A stretch of 64,000 nt of DNA from Mycobacterium simiae. Lineage in GTDB: Bacteria > Actinomycetota > Actinomycetes > Mycobacteriales > Mycobacteriaceae. Positions 1 through 8,418 of the stretch are shown here, piece after piece (the stretch's first letter is position 1; each line of letters opens with the position of its first letter). Location: assembly GCF_010727605.1 (NCBI RefSeq), contig NZ_AP022568.1:1860001-1924000 (forward strand). The letters are read 5' to 3'. The notes under the pieces are model-generated. The model searched no databases. It saw only the letters and a list, made by a program, of their open reading frames with translations, and was not told the DNA's origin. A program made the translations under genes and the position numbers.

Positions 1-479
1 TCCGCTTGTGCCACAGCTAGTTTCACGTAACGGCTCAAAGTCGCGTCATTGTCGACGCGACCCCGGGCGTCGAGCACGCCGCAGTGACCGTGATCGGTGA
101 ACTCGTCGAGGCAGGTGTCGGCCATCAACACCGTCGCGTCACCGAGATCCTTGGCCAGATCGCGAAGTGCCACGTTGAGAATGCCGTCCGGGTCGGTGCC
201 CGCCGAACCGGCGGCATCCTTGTCTTCGTCGCACGGCACACCGAACAACATCAGTCCGCCCACCCCCGCGGCCACCGCGTCGGCGGCGGCGTGGCGCAGC
301 GAATCGCGGGTGTGCTGCACCACGCCCGGCATGGACGGGATCGGTCGCGGCTCGTCGATGCCGTCGGCAACGAAGATCGGGAGCACCAGATGCCTTGGCT
401 CCAAAGACGTTTGCGCGACCAGGCGACGCAGGGCGGGGGTGGAGCGCAGCCGGCGCGGCCGCTGGCGCGGGTACGCCAT
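1..479 (-). CDS. hemB: Delta-aminolevulinic acid dehydratase (porphobilinogen synthase), N-terminal part
   Basis: The reading frame starts at an ATG at 479 and runs off the window edge, so about 159 residues are visible. The start contains RPRRLRSTPALRRLVAQT and the LVLPIFVADG strand typical of HemB, which condenses two 5-aminolevulinate molecules to porphobilinogen in the cytosol. A cysteine/aspartate-rich stretch (LMADTCLDEFTDHGHCG) is the metal-binding region of the family. It follows hemD by 3 bases on the same strand, so it is very likely the last gene of a hemA-hemC-hemD-hemB operon. The C-terminal half and catalytic lysines lie outside the window. Confidence 0.93.
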   Translation of the reverse strand, partial: MAYPRQRPRRLRSTPALRRLVAQTSLEPRHLVLPIFVADGIDEPRPIPSMPGVVQHTRDSLRHAAADAVAAGVGGLMLFGVPCDEDKDAAGSAGTDPDGILNVALRDLAKDLGDATVLMADTCLDEFTDHGHCGVLDARGRVDNDATLSRYVKLAVAQA

Positions 480-482
480 CGG

Positions 483-2153
483 TTAGCGCCTGCGGCTCTT
501 CTTACGTGGCGGTGGCAGCGCTCCCTCGGCGCGCAACCGCGCAGCGTGCTCGGCCAGGGCGTCGACCAGCGGGCCAATGGCCGCCGTCTCGGGCTGCACA
601 TCCACCCGTAGCCCGAATTCAGCCGCGGTCTCCGCGGTCTTGGGGCCGATGCAAGCAATGATGGTGCGCGCGTGAGGTTTACCGGCAATGCCGACCAGGT
701 TGCGCACCGTCGAGCTAGAGGTGAAGCACACCGCGTCGAAGCCGCCCGTCTTGATCATTTCACGGGTGGCTGCTGGCGGCGGTGCCGCGCGCACCGTCCG
801 GTAGGCGGTGACATCCTCGATCTCCCAGCCGCGCTCACGCAGCCCCTCGGCCAGCGTCTCGGTGGCGATGTCGGCGCGCGGCAGCAGCACCCGGTTGACC
901 GGGTCGAAAATGCTGTCGTAGGGCGGGAAGTCGTCGAGCAGTCCCAGCGAGGACTGCTCGCCGGCCGGCACCAGCTCGGGGCTGATCCCGAACGCCCGGA
1001 CCCGGTCAGCCGTCGACTCACCGACACAGGCGATCTTCACACCGGAGAATGCGCGGGCGTCCAGACCGAACTCGCCGAACTTCTCCCACACCGCACGCAC
1101 CGCGTTGGTCGAGGTGAACACGACCCACTGGAACCGGCCGTCGACCAGTCCCTTGACGGCACGCTCCATCTGGGCGGGGCTGCGTGGGGGTTCGACGGCG
1201 ATGGTCGGCACTTCCACCGGCAGCGCGCCGTAGGACGTCAGCCGCTCGCTCATCTCGCCGGCCTGGTCCTTGGTGCGCGGCACCAGCACGGTCCAGCCGT
1301 ACAGGGCTCGACTCTCCCACCAGTTCAGCTTCGACCGGCTGTTCACCGTCTTGCCGATGGTCACCACCAGCGGCCCGGTCAACGGGCCGGCCGGGTCGCC
1401 GGCACCGGCCACGACGGCCGGATCGGTCAGCCCCTGCAACGTCGTTTCGACCGACCGCTGCTGACAGGTGGTGCCCTGCGCGGTCACCACGCACGGCGTC
1501 GCCTCGGACAATTCGTGCTCGATCAGGGTGCGGGCCGCCTCGGCCAGATGCGTCGGGGTGGCCTGCAGGATCAACGGTCCGGGAGCCGCCGCCAGTGCCT
1601 CCCAATCCACATTCGGGTCGCGCACATCGGCCACCGTGTGCGAGGAACCCAGCGGCAGACCCGCGTAGGTCGGCACCGCGCTGGTCGGCGCCAGCCCCGG
1701 GACGATCTCGACATGCAGGTGGGTCCGCGCGACGGCGTTCACCTCGCTGATCACCGCGTCGAGCGTCAGCGGATCACCGGCCACCAGGCGCACCACGTCG
1801 ACCCCCGCACGGGCCTCGGCCGTCAGCGTCTTGGCCACCTCGGCGGGCTCACCCAGCGCCGGACGGACGTCGGCACCGCCGGACAGCACCGCGGGTGCGG
1901 TCGACGGTGCGTCGCCATCGGTTGAGCCCTCGGTGGGCCCCACCGGCGGGTCGGCAGGCGCCGGGCCCGACACGGGCGGCAAGTCCGTACCGATCAGCGC
2001 CAGCACCGGCTCGGGCACGTCGGGATCGGTGAATACCAAGGCCGCGTTGGCCAGCACGGTGGCCGCCCGCGTGGTCAACAATCCCGGGTCACCCGGGCCG
2101 GAACCCACGAACGTGATGCGGCCCGGTCTCGGCTTGCGCCCTCGCGTCGTCAT
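483..2153 (-). CDS. hemD: Fused uroporphyrinogen-III C-methyltransferase / uroporphyrinogen-III synthase
   Basis: The protein is about 556 residues. The N-terminal part (residues 10-250) is a SAM-dependent tetrapyrrole methylase with the VGSGPGDPGLLT signature. The C-terminal part (about 290-540) is a HemD-type synthase that cyclises hydroxymethylbilane. Actinobacteria commonly carry this fusion, which links haem and sirohaem/cobalamin precursor synthesis. I chose the ATG at 2153 because it has GGGAG 7 nt upstream and gives the usual MTTRGRKPRPGRI start. An open frame upstream to 2222 would overlap hemC and lacks support. Spacing to hemC (stop at 2185) and hemB indicates co-transcription. Confidence 0.93.
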   Translation of the reverse strand: MTTRGRKPRPGRITFVGSGPGDPGLLTTRAATVLANAALVFTDPDVPEPVLALIGTDLPPVSGPAPADPPVGPTEGSTDGDAPSTAPAVLSGGADVRPALGEPAEVAKTLTAEARAGVDVVRLVAGDPLTLDAVISEVNAVARTHLHVEIVPGLAPTSAVPTYAGLPLGSSHTVADVRDPNVDWEALAAAPGPLILQATPTHLAEAARTLIEHELSEATPCVVTAQGTTCQQRSVETTLQGLTDPAVVAGAGDPAGPLTGPLVVTIGKTVNSRSKLNWWESRALYGWTVLVPRTKDQAGEMSERLTSYGALPVEVPTIAVEPPRSPAQMERAVKGLVDGRFQWVVFTSTNAVRAVWEKFGEFGLDARAFSGVKIACVGESTADRVRAFGISPELVPAGEQSSLGLLDDFPPYDSIFDPVNRVLLPRADIATETLAEGLRERGWEIEDVTAYRTVRAAPPPAATREMIKTGGFDAVCFTSSSTVRNLVGIAGKPHARTIIACIGPKTAETAAEFGLRVDVQPETAAIGPLVDALAEHAARLRAEGALPPPRKKSRRR

Positions 2154-2184
2154 TGTCGCTCCCAAGTCATCCTTTTGAGGTCGT

Positions 2185-3132
2185 TCAGTTCTCGTGCGCG
2201 GGATCGCGCCGCGCTTGGCCAATCAGCTCCCCGGCGCCCAACTCCAATAGCTCCGCAGCCACCGAGAGCCCCAGTTCTCGGGCCCGCTCGGGGGCGCCGA
2301 TGCCGGACGCACGGATCACGTCGGACCCGTCCAGCGCCGCCACACAGCCGCGCAGCGACAGCTCATCGAAGACCCGCCCGTCCTCATCGATGGACTCGAC
2401 CACCTCGGCGATCGCCCCCACCGGTGCGGAACAGCCGGCCTCCAATTCGGCCAACAAGGCTCGCTCTGCGGTGATCGCCGCGCGCGTCTCCGCGTGGTCC
2501 AGCTCCGCCAGCACCGCCGCGAGCCGACCGTCTTCGGCGCGGCATTCGACGGCGAGCGCACCCTGAGCCGGTGCTGGCAACATTTGCACCGGCTCTAGCG
2601 TCTCGGTGACATCCGCGAGGCGGCCCAGTCGAGCCAGTCCGGCTCGGGCCACCACGACGGCGTCAAGATCACCACTGCTTACCCTGTTCAACCTGGTATC
2701 TAGGTTGCCTCGTAGGGGGCGGATTTCCAAACCGAGACCCAATGCTCTAAGCTGTGCGGCCCGTCGCGGGGACGATGTGCCCACCAGCGCGCCCGCCGGC
2801 AACTCACCGAGCACCATTCCGTCGCGGGCCACCAGGGCGTCGCGAGGGTCGTTGCGCGGCGGTATCGCCGCGATCGTGAACCTCGGATCGTCGGCGGTGG
2901 GCAAATCCTTATGCGAGTGCACGGCGGCGTCGACGCGGCCATCCTGGATGGCCTCGCGCAGCGCGGTGGTGAAGGCTCCCACGCCGAGAGTTTCGATGGG
3001 AGCCGACGACCGGTCGCCGGCCGTGCTGATGATCACCAACTCGGCGGGGTGGCCGTTGGCGATGAGTGCGTCCCTGACGCCGGAAGCCTGGGTGGTGGCC
3101 AACAGGCTGCCCCGCGTGCCGATACGGATCAC
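2185..3132 (-). CDS. hemC: Hydroxymethylbilane synthase (porphobilinogen deaminase)
   Basis: This 315-residue cytosolic enzyme polymerises four porphobilinogens. The family N-terminus ([15 protein letters not shown]) is clear, as are the [11 protein letters not shown] and RGNLDTRL arginine-rich substrate loops. The dipyrromethane-cofactor cysteine lies in [10 protein letters not shown] at about residue 234. The GTG at 3132 gives the usual MIRIGTRG start; a TTG at 3141 is possible but less likely. It begins 13 bases after the hemA stop and is followed by hemD, supporting a single operon. Confidence 0.95.
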   Translation of the reverse strand: MIRIGTRGSLLATTQASGVRDALIANGHPAELVIISTAGDRSSAPIETLGVGAFTTALREAIQDGRVDAAVHSHKDLPTADDPRFTIAAIPPRNDPRDALVARDGMVLGELPAGALVGTSSPRRAAQLRALGLGLEIRPLRGNLDTRLNRVSSGDLDAVVVARAGLARLGRLADVTETLEPVQMLPAPAQGALAVECRAEDGRLAAVLAELDHAETRAAITAERALLAELEAGCSAPVGAIAEVVESIDEDGRVFDELSLRGCVAALDGSDVIRASGIGAPERARELGLSVAAELLELGAGELIGQARRDPAHEN

Positions 3133-3145
3133 GTGCGCCAATCGG

Positions 3146-4522
3146 TTACTCGGCGGATTGCTGCGTGCCGGCGTCGAATCCCATTGGCACTGCTGGCAAT
3201 TCGCCCGCGGCGACGGCGGCTACGGAGTCGATGGCGGTCTGGTCGAGTTCGAACAATTCCCGCAGGGCCTCGGCGTAGCTGTCGCCGCCGGGAGCGCTGG
3301 CGAGTTGCTTGATGCGGACCGTGGGCGCGTGCAGCAGTTTGTCGACCACCCGGCGGACGGTGCGCGCCACCTCCTCGCGCTGGGCGCTTTCCAGACCCGG
3401 GAGCCGGTTTTCCAGCCGCAGCAGTTCGGCTTCGACGACGTCGGCGGCGCGCTGGCGCAACGCCGTCACCGTCGGGGTCACCTCGGCCATCCGCTGCCCC
3501 GCCAGGTAGGCGGCCACCTCGGCGGCCACGATGTGGCGTGCCTGGTCGACGTCGCCCGCGGCGGCGTGCGCGGCGGGTTCATGTTGAATGCGTTCGACGT
3601 CGACGACCCACACGCCGGGCAGCCCGGCCACGGCAGGGTCGACATCGCGCGGCATGCCCAGGTCGCAGATCAGCAGCGGGCGACGCGCTTCGTCGCGCTG
3701 CGCGGCGGCCAGCGCGTGGTGCACGTCGGCCAGTGACACGACGGGACTCACGGCGCCCGTACAGCTGACCACGATGTCGGCGTCGGCCAGCGCGTCGGCC
3801 AGCCGGTCCAGGGTCAGCGCCTGAGCCCGCACCCCCGCGTCGCGGATCTTGCGGACCAGCCGTTGCCCCCGGGCCAACGATCGGTTGACCACCAGGATGT
3901 GGTCGACGCCGGCCCGAATCAGGTGGGTCGCCGACAGCGCGCCCATCGACCCGGCCCCCACGACCACCGCCGTCTTGCCGGTCAGCCCGCCTACCTTGCG
4001 GTCGGCCATGCCCAGGGCGACCGAGACCACCGAGACGCCGGCGGAGTCGATGGCCGTTTCGGAATGCACCCGCTTGCCCACCGACAGCGCGCGTTGCGCC
4101 AACTCGTGCAGTACCCGCCCGACGGTGCGGTTCGCCTCGGCGGCGGTGTAGGCACGGCGTACCTGACCCAGCACCTGCTGCTCGCCGACCACCGCGGAGT
4201 CCAGACCGCTGGCGACGGCGAACAGGTGCTCGACCGCGGCCTCGCTGTAGCGCACATAGGCGTACTTGGTGAGGTCGGCCATCGACATGCCGGAGTAATC
4301 GGAGAGCACCTGACCGATGACCGCCAAACCGCCGTGGAACGCGTCGACGACGGCGTAGACCTCGACCCGATTGCATGTCGAGAGCACCATGGCCTCGGTG
4401 ACCAGCGGCGACTGCAGCACGCGCTCGATGATCTTGTTGCGATCGGATTCGTCGATACTGAGTTGTTCCAGGACGGAGACCGGCGCACTACGGTGCGAAA
4501 CCCCGAAGAGCAGGATGCTCAC
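3146..4522 (-). CDS. hemA: Glutamyl-tRNA reductase
   Basis: This 458-residue enzyme is the committed step of C5-pathway tetrapyrrole synthesis, reducing glutamyl-tRNA to glutamate-1-semialdehyde with NADPH. The active-site cysteine is C50 in [10 protein letters not shown]. The NADPH domain carries [16 protein letters not shown], and the C-terminal helical dimerisation domain follows. The GTG start at 4522 is preceded by AGGTGAT at good spacing. It is the first gene of the minus-strand hem cluster. The 122 bases upstream to the glutaredoxin-like gene are locally AT-rich and probably hold the operon promoter. Confidence 0.95.
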   Translation of the reverse strand: MSILLFGVSHRSAPVSVLEQLSIDESDRNKIIERVLQSPLVTEAMVLSTCNRVEVYAVVDAFHGGLAVIGQVLSDYSGMSMADLTKYAYVRYSEAAVEHLFAVASGLDSAVVGEQQVLGQVRRAYTAAEANRTVGRVLHELAQRALSVGKRVHSETAIDSAGVSVVSVALGMADRKVGGLTGKTAVVVGAGSMGALSATHLIRAGVDHILVVNRSLARGQRLVRKIRDAGVRAQALTLDRLADALADADIVVSCTGAVSPVVSLADVHHALAAAQRDEARRPLLICDLGMPRDVDPAVAGLPGVWVVDVERIQHEPAAHAAAGDVDQARHIVAAEVAAYLAGQRMAEVTPTVTALRQRAADVVEAELLRLENRLPGLESAQREEVARTVRRVVDKLLHAPTVRIKQLASAPGGDSYAEALRELFELDQTAIDSVAAVAAGELPAVPMGFDAGTQQSAE

Positions 4523-4644
4523 GGCAGCATCACCTGGCCAGCTCCCTCGCTACTCCAGACAACAAACTGCTGTCTACGGTAAACGTTTATTCGGTGGGCT
4601 ACCAAATATTGAGTCCGCGACCACAACGCACCCGGCCCGCGGCG

Positions 4645-4902
4645 TCAACGGGCGAGGTCGGCGCGCAGCCGCGGCTCGTCGATCTCCCAATAGCTGTGCT
4701 CCCGACCGTCCAGCAGGACGACCGGCAGCCGGTCGCCGAACTCGGCGCGTAGGCCGGGGTCGCCGGCCGCCGCCGCGGCGTCGACGTCGGTGCTGGAGAG
4801 GTCGAAGTCGAGTTCGCCGGCCAGCTCGGCCAGCCGCGCGTAGGCCCGCGCGCAGAGGGTGCACCCCTGACGGGTCAGCAGCTGCACCTTCGGGCGGGTC
4901 AT
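4645..4902 (-). CDS. Glutaredoxin-like thiol-disulfide protein (Rv0508-like)
   Basis: A small 85-residue protein with a thioredoxin-fold start (MTRPKVQLLTRQGC) and a CxxC active site, GCTLC, at residues 14-17. A cis-proline region (GDRLPVVLLDG) follows near residue 60. It belongs to the DUF836/glutaredoxin-like family, probably a cytosolic disulfide reductase or redox carrier. In mycobacteria it lies just upstream of hemA, as here. It is transcribed away from the toxin island; only 84 bases separate the two divergent start codons. Confidence 0.85.
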   Translation of the reverse strand: MTRPKVQLLTRQGCTLCARAYARLAELAGELDFDLSSTDVDAAAAAGDPGLRAEFGDRLPVVLLDGREHSYWEIDEPRLRADLAR

Positions 4903-4951
4903 GGCACCAGTGTGGCAGCGGCGAGGTGCGGTCTGGGCGGCTGAGGGTGAA

Positions 4952-4980
4952 TTGTGGGCGGGCGCGGTTCTCAATAAGTT
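4952..4980 (+). promoter_or_regulatory. Predicted promoter of the WXG100-toxin operon (leaderless)
   Basis: TTGTGG at 4952-4957 and TAAGTT at 4975-4980 are separated by exactly 17 bases, which fits a SigA-type mycobacterial promoter with a TANNNT -10 element. The ATG of the first gene begins 6 bases after the -10 box, so transcription would start at or next to the start codon, giving a leaderless mRNA. No ribosome binding site is visible upstream of that ATG, which fits this reading. Confidence 0.5.
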
Positions 4981-4986
4981 GCGGCT

Positions 4987-5298
4987 ATGGCTGGCGAGAA
5001 CGATCTGCGTGTCGACCCGACGATGATGCAGGGCTTTGCCCAGGCGCTGCTCGGTGGCGCGGAAGACCTGCGGGTGCGGCTGGCCGCGCTGGACGGGCAG
5101 GTCGGCGAGATGCTCGGTGGCTGGCAGGGCGGCTCGGGGCACGCCTACTGCGCGGCGTGGCAGCTGTGGCATCGCGGGGCAACCGAGGTCGAGGCGGGTT
5201 TGTCGATCCTGGCGGCGGCGGTAGCGCACGCCGGTCAAGGTTTTCAGCGCACCGAAGCTGTTTCTGCGCAAGCCATCCGGCAGGTGCACGATGTCTGA
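4987..5298 (+). CDS. WXG100-family protein, EsxF-like
   Basis: A 103-residue helical-hairpin protein with the WxG turn in MLGGWQGGSGHAY, the hallmark of ESAT-6-like type VII substrates. Its length equals that of M. tuberculosis EsxF, and like esxF it is the first gene of a three-gene set ending in a long toxin. It overlaps the next gene by 8 bases, so the two are translationally coupled and probably form a heterodimer. No YxxxD/E export signal is visible at its C-terminus; in such pairs the signal can be carried by the partner or the toxin. The functional role is inferred from family and context. Confidence 0.85.
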   Translation: MAGENDLRVDPTMMQGFAQALLGGAEDLRVRLAALDGQVGEMLGGWQGGSGHAYCAAWQLWHRGATEVEAGLSILAAAVAHAGQGFQRTEAVSAQAIRQVHDV

Positions 5299-5581
5299 TG
5301 CGTTCCGCGTGGACCCCGAGGCCCTGGCCGACGCCGTGCAGCGGATGGCGGACTTTCAGCGGTATGCCGAGAGCATGATCACCGAAATCGACTCTCTGGT
5401 AAGCAATTTGCACGCGACGTGGTCGGGTGAGGCGGCGTCGGCGCACGCGGAAGCGCATCAACATTGGGCCCGCGGCGAAGCGATGATGCGCGCGGCGTTG
5501 GCTCAGTTGCAGGCGGCGGGCGCCGGGGCCCACGACAACTACACCGGCGCGGTGGCAACGAACCTGGCGATGTGGTCGTGA
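5291..5581 (+). CDS. WXG100-family protein, EsxE-like
   Basis: A 96-residue WXG100 protein with the motif ATWSGEAAS near residue 44 and long helices on both sides. It starts inside the end of the preceding WXG100 gene and stops 4 bases before the toxin gene, so all three are likely translated together. By order and length it corresponds to EsxE of the esxE/esxF pair, which in M. tuberculosis is needed for CpnT secretion and surface display. The last residues (NLAMWS) lack an obvious YxxxD/E signal. Confidence 0.85.
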   Translation: MSDAFRVDPEALADAVQRMADFQRYAESMITEIDSLVSNLHATWSGEAASAHAEAHQHWARGEAMMRAALAQLQAAGAGAHDNYTGAVATNLAMWS

Positions 5582-5585
5582 GCTA

Positions 5586-7907
5586 ATGGCCCCCCTGGGA
5601 GTCGACCCGGCGGCTCTCGACGCAGCGGGTACCGAGGTGGTCACGGCCGCCGACGGATTGGCCGCGGTGATGGCGACGCTGACGTCGGTCCTGTCGGGAT
5701 GCGCCGGGATGGCTGGCGACGATCCCGCCGGCGCGGCGCTCGGTCGCAGCTACGACAGGGCGGCGGCCAAGCTCATCGAGGCCATGGCGGCGACCCGAAA
5801 CGGATTGGGCAGCCTCGGAGCCGGCGTGCGGATGTCGGCGCACAACTACGCGCTGGCCGAGGCGATGTCCAACATCGGCGGCGGTGGCACCCCGCTTGCA
5901 CCACCGTCGCCGCCGGGATTGGTTTCGGCCGGGCCGGCACCGTCCGCGGTGGGCAGCAGCGACGACGCCCCAGCGGGCTGGGGTTGGGTGGCCCCCTACA
6001 TCGGAATGATCTGGCCCAACGGCGATTCGGCGAAGTTGCGCACGGCGGCCGCGGCCTGGAATGCGGCGGGCACGCAATTCGGGATCGGCGAGATCCTCGG
6101 AACCGGCACCCCGATGGGGGTTATTCGCGCACAACAGATTCCGGAGGGTGCGGCCATTGACCGCGCATTTGCCGACGCCTACAGCAGCACCACCGGCGTG
6201 GTGCAGCAGTGCCAGCAAGTCGCGACCCAACTCAACGGCTACGCGGCCAAGATCGACAAGGTCCACGCGGCGATTCTGGATCTGCTGTCTCGCATCTGCG
6301 ATCCCCTGACCGGGGTCAAAGAGGTCTGGGACATTTTGACCGACCAAGACGAAGACGAGATCAAGAAGATCGCCGAGGACATCCGCACGGTGATCGACAA
6401 CTTCAGGGCCGAGGTCGAGGCGCTGGAAGCCGAGATCGCGTCGACGCTCGCCGAGGCCACCACGATCGCCAGCACGATGGCCAACTACGCCGCCAAGCAA
6501 TGGGATCAGTTCCTCCACACCACGGCCGTCGGGCACTTCGTCGACCTAGTCGGGCACGGCACCAAAGAGTTCGCCTCCGAGGCCGGCGGTTTCATCAAGG
6601 GGCTCTACGACATCAGCCAGGTGCGGCTGGTGCTCGACCCGATGGGCTACTTCCACGACATCAACAGCACGGCCCTTGGTGCCGCACCGCTCGTCGGCTT
6701 GGGCCCGGACGGTGGGCCCGGGGTGTTGCAGTCGTGGAAGACACTCGGCAAGGACGTCTCGCACTGGGACCAGTGGGCAACCGACCCGGCCGGCGCCCTC
6801 GGCCGGACGGTGTTCGACGGTCTCACGCTGGCCCTGCCCGGCGGGCCGCTCAGCAAGCTTGGCACCAAGAGTCGCACCGCCCTCGACGCGCTCAAGGACC
6901 TGAAGGCGCCGCCGCTGCCGAAGCTGCCCGACCCGCCGGCGGTGAAGCCACCGGAGGTCGCTAAGCCGCCTGCGGCGCCCGGTGTTAAGCCGCCGGAGCC
7001 CGGCAGCCCCGCGCCACCGCCAAAACCGGGCCCCGCGCCAGCCGGTGCGCCACTGCCGCACAGCCCCACCGAGCCCAAGCCGCCGGTCGGTGAAACGCCG
7101 AAACCAGCAGCGGCGCCGCCGAATTCAGCGGGCAAACCAGCGGTCGCCGTTCCCGGTGAAGCCCCGCATGCACCACACGGGCCGGTGTCGGGCCACGCGC
7201 CGACGGCCGCCGCGCCTCACCTGCCGTCAGCGCCTCACCTGCCGTCAGCGCCTCACCTGCCTACAACGCCACATCTGCCATCGGCGCCGTCTCTGCCTAC
7301 AGGTGGTGGTGCCCCCGGCGAGGCACTCCCCCATGGCGGCAAGCCCCACGGCGGCGAACCAGGCGAGCACGGGCCGGGTGACGGGAAATCGCCTGCGGAC
7401 GGCATGCCCCACCAACCCGGCGACGGTAACAATCCATTACCGACTAGCGCCCTTGACTTGGACGATCAGTCGGCACTCGGCGACTACACTGGGCTTGGCT
7501 ACCGAGACCTGAATAACGCTCTTAGGATCGACGTATTGGACGCATCTCAACAGGCGCGTGTTGACGCGGTAACTCGAGCGCTCGAAAAGCTTCCGCCTTA
7601 CGAAGGCCCGGTCATTCGCGGCACGAATGTACCGGCGGACGTGCTCGACCGGTATCTACCTGGCCAAGTGATTACCGAGCCCGCTTTTACGAGTACGACA
7701 ACTCTGCGTGCCGTTGCAGAGGGCCCAGCATTCGCCGGGAACGCCGAGTTCAGAATTTTCTCGACCACCGGACGAGATGTATCATCTTTCTCAACCTATC
7801 CCGGCGAGCAGGAGATTTTATTTCCGCCCGGCACAAAGTTCTACGTTGTAAGCAAGACCGTCGATCCACAGACGGGTCGGACGATTATCGAAATGATTGA
7901 GCGCTAG
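5586..7907 (+). CDS. CpnT-like type VII secreted toxin with C-terminal ADP-ribosyltransferase domain
   Basis: This 773-residue protein has three parts. Residues 1-435 form a helical, low-complexity-poor region like the CpnT N-terminus, with a YALAE (YxxxE) type VII motif at 88-92. Residues 439-615 are a proline-rich linker with degenerate APHLPS repeats. Residues 618-773 form an ADP-ribosyltransferase fold: YTGLGYRDLNNALR near 633, the NAD-binding arginine R678 (VIRGTN), FTSTTT with S703, and EQE at 741-743 in GEQEILFPPGTKF. The R-S-ExE set is that of arginine-specific mono-ADP-ribosyltransferase toxins (ADPrib_exo_Tox type). M. tuberculosis CpnT instead ends in the NAD glycohydrolase TNT. 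Base composition falls and codons such as TTA, AGT and TTT appear in the toxin part, suggesting a swapped-in module. The target protein is unknown. Confidence 0.85.
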   Translation: MAPLGVDPAALDAAGTEVVTAADGLAAVMATLTSVLSGCAGMAGDDPAGAALGRSYDRAAAKLIEAMAATRNGLGSLGAGVRMSAHNYALAEAMSNIGGGGTPLAPPSPPGLVSAGPAPSAVGSSDDAPAGWGWVAPYIGMIWPNGDSAKLRTAAAAWNAAGTQFGIGEILGTGTPMGVIRAQQIPEGAAIDRAFADAYSSTTGVVQQCQQVATQLNGYAAKIDKVHAAILDLLSRICDPLTGVKEVWDILTDQDEDEIKKIAEDIRTVIDNFRAEVEALEAEIASTLAEATTIASTMANYAAKQWDQFLHTTAVGHFVDLVGHGTKEFASEAGGFIKGLYDISQVRLVLDPMGYFHDINSTALGAAPLVGLGPDGGPGVLQSWKTLGKDVSHWDQWATDPAGALGRTVFDGLTLALPGGPLSKLGTKSRTALDALKDLKAPPLPKLPDPPAVKPPEVAKPPAAPGVKPPEPGSPAPPPKPGPAPAGAPLPHSPTEPKPPVGETPKPAAAPPNSAGKPAVAVPGEAPHAPHGPVSGHAPTAAAPHLPSAPHLPSAPHLPTTPHLPSAPSLPTGGGAPGEALPHGGKPHGGEPGEHGPGDGKSPADGMPHQPGDGNNPLPTSALDLDDQSALGDYTGLGYRDLNNALRIDVLDASQQARVDAVTRALEKLPPYEGPVIRGTNVPADVLDRYLPGQVITEPAFTSTTTLRAVAEGPAFAGNAEFRIFSTTGRDVSSFSTYPGEQEILFPPGTKFYVVSKTVDPQTGRTIIEMIER
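7212..7301 (+). repeat. 18-bp tandem repeats in the toxin linker
   Basis: Five head-to-tail 18-base units lie in frame, encoding degenerate APHLPS hexapeptides at residues 543-572. The first two units (7212-7229 and 7230-7247) are identical, the third differs at its end, and the last two are more diverged. They extend the proline-rich linker between the secretion domain and the catalytic domain. The copy number could vary between strains by slippage. Confidence 0.8.
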
Positions 7908-7953
7908 ACAGAACATTTGGCCAGTGCAGGAACGAACGGCAGGAGACTACACG

Positions 7954-8166
7954 ATGAGCGAGAAAATCGCCGGGAAAATTTTTTCTACACCAGAGGAAGC
8001 CGGCGTGAGCCCGCCTACGGACGTAGAGCTGGCACGCGCACGAGAAGCATTCGACCAGTTTCAGCGCGAAGTGGATGCTATCGCTCCTGAGGATAAGATC
8101 AAGGAAATCTCGCCTAAGTTTTGGGACGACATTTCGGGTACCGAGTATGACCCGAAGAATCGCTAA
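7954..8166 (+). CDS. Small cytosolic protein, candidate immunity factor for the ART toxin
   Basis: A 70-residue acidic protein beginning MSEKIAGKIFSTPEEAG. The ATG at 7954 has AGGAG at 7941-7945, 8 bases upstream, which decides the start. It has no signal peptide, membrane segment or cysteine. I do not recognise a family. It lies 46 bases after the toxin stop on the same strand and shares its lower GC, the position held by the immunity gene ift downstream of cpnT in M. tuberculosis. An immunity role is therefore inferred from position only. Confidence 0.6.
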   Translation: MSEKIAGKIFSTPEEAGVSPPTDVELARAREAFDQFQREVDAIAPEDKIKEISPKFWDDISGTEYDPKNR

Positions 8167-8199
8167 ATTTGCACTAGGTATTGCCCGCCACCAACTGGC

Positions 8200-8418
8200 T
8201 TGAATGGACCAAGTAGCCGCAGTCGGCTACTAAACGCGTACCGCTGGAGATATCTCTCTGGAAATGAAATTAGGCGGGATGCAGCGGCTTGGCTCCGCGA
8301 TAACCGCGCTCGTATTGACGAACTGTTTTGCGACGCATCGGCGGCTATTAGCTGCGAAGCGTTGATCGCGCTCGAGAATGCAAACGCAGTAAAATATTGG
8401 GGTTCCCCCGAGCCATAG
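8200..8418 (+). CDS. Short open frame downstream of the candidate immunity gene, possibly a second immunity gene or remnant
   Basis: A 72-codon frame beginning at a TTG, with no ATG/GTG alternative near the start and no good ribosome binding site. It lies in the same frame as the preceding gene, 33 bases after its TAA stop. The product (RSRLLNAYRWRYLSGNEIRR onward) is basic at the N-terminus and contains two cysteines; I do not recognise it. Composition matches the toxin end of the island. It may be a real small gene, a degraded immunity gene, or chance. The following 236 bases to the serB1-like gene show no convincing gene. Confidence 0.3.
   Translation: MNGPSSRSRLLNAYRWRYLSGNEIRRDAAAWLRDNRARIDELFCDASAAISCEALIALENANAVKYWGSPEP

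Noticed and set aside
672..1925. A 417-codon plus-strand frame over hemD
   Set aside because: It is an antisense shadow of the HemD fusion protein.
7212..7301. Possible CRISPR-like repeats
   Set aside because: The 18-base units are directly adjacent, in frame and encode a proline-rich peptide; there are no spacers.
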